Assembly (NCBI GenBank): GCA_002317305.1
Contig: DCIZ01000005.1
Coordinates: 1,450-6,781 of the forward strand
Length of the DNA stretch: 5,332 nt
Direction: 5' to 3'
From: Campylobacter sp. UBA1713
GTDB taxonomy: Bacteria; Campylobacterota; Campylobacteria; Campylobacterales; Campylobacteraceae
Notes under the pieces: model-generated
Databases searched by the model: none
Told to the model about the DNA's origin: nothing
Seen by the model: the letters and a program-made list of their open reading frames with translations, nothing else
Part shown: one piece after another, positions 4,141 through 5,332 of the stretch
Layout: every line of letters starts with the position of its first letter
Numbering within the stretch: the first letter of the stretch is position 1
Translations under genes and position numbers: made by a program

Positions 4141-5196
4141 ATGCGAGGTTTAGTCTTTTTTTTGGTGATGGCGGTTTGTGCTTTTGGTGCGACCATAACG
4201 AGCGTAAAAGAGAGCGAGGGGGTAGGGCACGGGCAGACGCGTAAAGCAGCAGTCGAGGAGGCTTTGCTAGAGGCAGTCGGCAAGGTAAATGGCGCGAGTG
4301 TTAGCTACCGCGAAAAACTGGCGGTGAGCGAGGGCGGCGAAAGTTATGAAAAACAGCTAGAAAAGCTAACCAACGGAAGTGTGGACTCTTTTGAGATTCT
4401 CCGTGCGGCGAAAGAGGGCGACGAGTGGGTGGCGGTGGTGCGCGTGAAAAAGAGCGTGGTAAAAAACGAGCCAGCAGGCGGTGCGAACAAACGCCGAACT
4501 ACGCTTGTTTTAGACGCTAGCAAAACAGACATAAGCAAGCGACTAAAAAACTACGTGGTGAGTGAAATTTTAGCTAGTCGCCGACTAAGTGTGCTAGACC
4601 GCGCTAACCTAAATTTGCGTGAGCTTGAGCGTGAGTTTTTTGGTGGTGAAGAGTCTAGTGCGGGTGGTTTTGGTGAGGGCAGTGGCGTGAAAAAGGGCGA
4701 GATTCTGGGCGCTGACTACGCCATTTTGCTTGGTGCTACACGCCAAAGAGATGGCAAATTTGAAGTGTTGTTAAAGGTGGTTTTGCTAGAAACTATGCAA
4801 CTCAAATTTAGCGCTACGGCTTTGACTGGTGGCAGCACGACAGCACTAAAACGCACGGCGCGCGAGATGGTAAGAGAGCTTTTTGACGGCATCTATCCGC
4901 TTGTGGTGGTCTCAAGTGCTGGCGACGAGGTGGCTTTTACACAGAAGTTAAGAGTGGGCGAGCGTTACTCTTGTTTTGAGACGGGCGAGGCGCTGCAAGA
5001 TGCCTACACGGGCGAGCGTGGCGTGCGGGCAGAGAGGCACACGGGCGACGTGGTGGTAAAGCGAGCGAGTGCAAAGGCGAGCTACGCACAAGTCCAAAGC
5101 GGCACGGTGAGCGAGGGGGACGTTTGTAGGTTTGTCAAAGGTGGCGCGAAAAACTACAACTTAGGAAGTGACGGAAGTGTGAATTTGGGGTTTTGA
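4141..5196 (+). CDS. Periplasmic CsgG/FlgT-like three-domain protein
   Basis: This 351-residue protein has a Sec signal peptide cleaved near AFG/AT (residues 14-18). Cys13 is not in a lipobox, so unlike CsgG it should be soluble in the periplasm. Domain 1 (about 18-106) matches the N-terminal domain of FlgT-like proteins: GVGHGQTRKAAVEEALLEAV (27-46), TNGSVDSFEIL (77-87) and EWVAVVRVKKSV. Domain 2 (about 117-245) is a CsgG/TolB-N-like fold: KRRTTLVLD, SRRLSVLDRANL (146-157) and GADYAILLGATRQ (190-202). Domain 3 (about 252-341) is a small beta domain with RVGE, TGEA and the closing SEGDVCRFVKGG, as in FlgT-type C-termini. FlgT forms a ring at the base of the Vibrio flagellar motor, while CsgG is a secretion pore. 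Which role applies here is unknown. A glycine/serine-rich insert at 168-182 is a likely loop. The gene is translationally coupled to the lipoprotein gene before it. Confidence 0.85.
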   Translation: MRGLVFFLVMAVCAFGATITSVKESEGVGHGQTRKAAVEEALLEAVGKVNGASVSYREKLAVSEGGESYEKQLEKLTNGSVDSFEILRAAKEGDEWVAVVRVKKSVVKNEPAGGANKRRTTLVLDASKTDISKRLKNYVVSEILASRRLSVLDRANLNLRELEREFFGGEESSAGGFGEGSGVKKGEILGADYAILLGATRQRDGKFEVLLKVVLLETMQLKFSATALTGGSTTALKRTAREMVRELFDGIYPLVVVSSAGDEVAFTQKLRVGERYSCFETGEALQDAYTGERGVRAERHTGDVVVKRASAKASYAQVQSGTVSEGDVCRFVKGGAKNYNLGSDGSVNLGF

Positions 5197-5240
5197 TTCG
5201 GAATGCGTTCGGAATGCGGAATGTGGAGTGCGGAAATTTG
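5197..5240 (+). repeat. Tandem TTCGGAATGCG repeat after the stop codon
   Basis: Two exact copies of the 11-mer TTCGGAATGCG abut (5197-5207, 5208-5218), starting on the first base after the CsgG/FlgT-like stop. Degenerate units (GGAATGTGGAGTGCGGAA) follow. It shares CGGAATGCGGAA with the tract after the LpoB-like gene. Confidence 0.65.
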
Positions 5241-5257
5241 CAAGCGTAGCGATTCAT

Positions 5258-5287
5258 GGGGTCGCAGGGGCAAAGCCCCCGTCCCCC
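5258..5287. terminator. GC-rich nested hairpin downstream of the envelope genes
   Basis: GGGGC (5267-5271) and GCCCC (5275-5279) form a stem with an AAA loop, nested inside GGGG (5258-5261) and CCCC (5283-5286). No T-run follows directly, so it may be a repeat element or pause site rather than a classical terminator. The inner stem is the same as in the cytochrome terminator. Confidence 0.45.
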
Positions 5288-5296
5288 GTCACGCCG

Positions 5297-5332
5297 CCGT
5301 TTTCTTTTGAGATTTATCGAAAAGAAAAACGG
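5297..5332. terminator. Long inverted repeat at the window edge, possible bidirectional terminator
   Basis: CCG, TTTT and CTTTT (5297-5308) pair with AAAAG, AAAA and CGG (5320-5332) with one bulged A, around an 11-nt loop. The left arm is T-rich and the right arm A-rich. The repeat reaches the last base of the window and may continue beyond it. Confidence 0.45.

Noticed and set aside
3957..4283. Overlapping open frames on both strands across the junction of the last two genes
   Set aside because: They lack starts with ribosome binding sites and recognisable sequence, and both flanking + strand genes are well supported.

Overview
The window looks like a chromosomal stretch of a Campylobacter-type (Campylobacterota) genome. 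Four things point there: the constant use of aaattt/caaattt words between genes, the AAGGA Shine-Dalgarno sites 5-6 nt before each ATG, promoters that consist of a good -10 box behind T-rich DNA with no clear -35, and the gene content (small periplasmic YceI protein, small monohaem cytochrome c of the c-553 kind). Coding DNA from about 885 onward is moderately GC-rich, which fits the less AT-rich oral or gut Campylobacter species better than C. jejuni. The species call is inference. All recognisable genes are on the + strand.

Layout. (1) 1-509 is an AT-rich stretch with a broken toxin gene of the RelE/HigB (phage Gp49-like) family. Its 3' part is clear but its 5' part is in another frame and runs off the window. 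It is followed by a short unrecognised ORF that looks truncated, so this is probably a decayed toxin-antitoxin locus. (2) 510-857 has no gene. It is a mosaic of short repeats and hairpins, one of which recurs near 2811-2872. (3) 885-1427 encodes a secreted YceI-family protein with its own promoter and terminator. (4) 1645-1965 encodes a periplasmic cytochrome c, also with promoter and terminator. (5) 2127-5196 holds three cell-envelope genes: an LpoB-like lipoprotein, a large lipoprotein of unknown function, and a periplasmic CsgG/FlgT-like protein. The last two are tightly coupled, with the ribosome binding site of the second lying on the stop codon of the first. A terminator and a repeat element separate the LpoB-like gene from them. 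(6) 5197-5332 is non-coding, with tandem short repeats and strong hairpins up to the window edge.

How the genes fit together. YceI and cytochrome c are two independent single-gene periplasmic units. The last three genes all encode exported proteins from families built on related folds (LpoB, CsgG, FlgT), and I infer that they act together at the outer membrane. The function is not settled: a surface or flagellar-base assembly and a peptidoglycan-synthase regulator are both possible. This trio, the toxin relic and the shared intergenic repeat modules are the parts most worth a second look.
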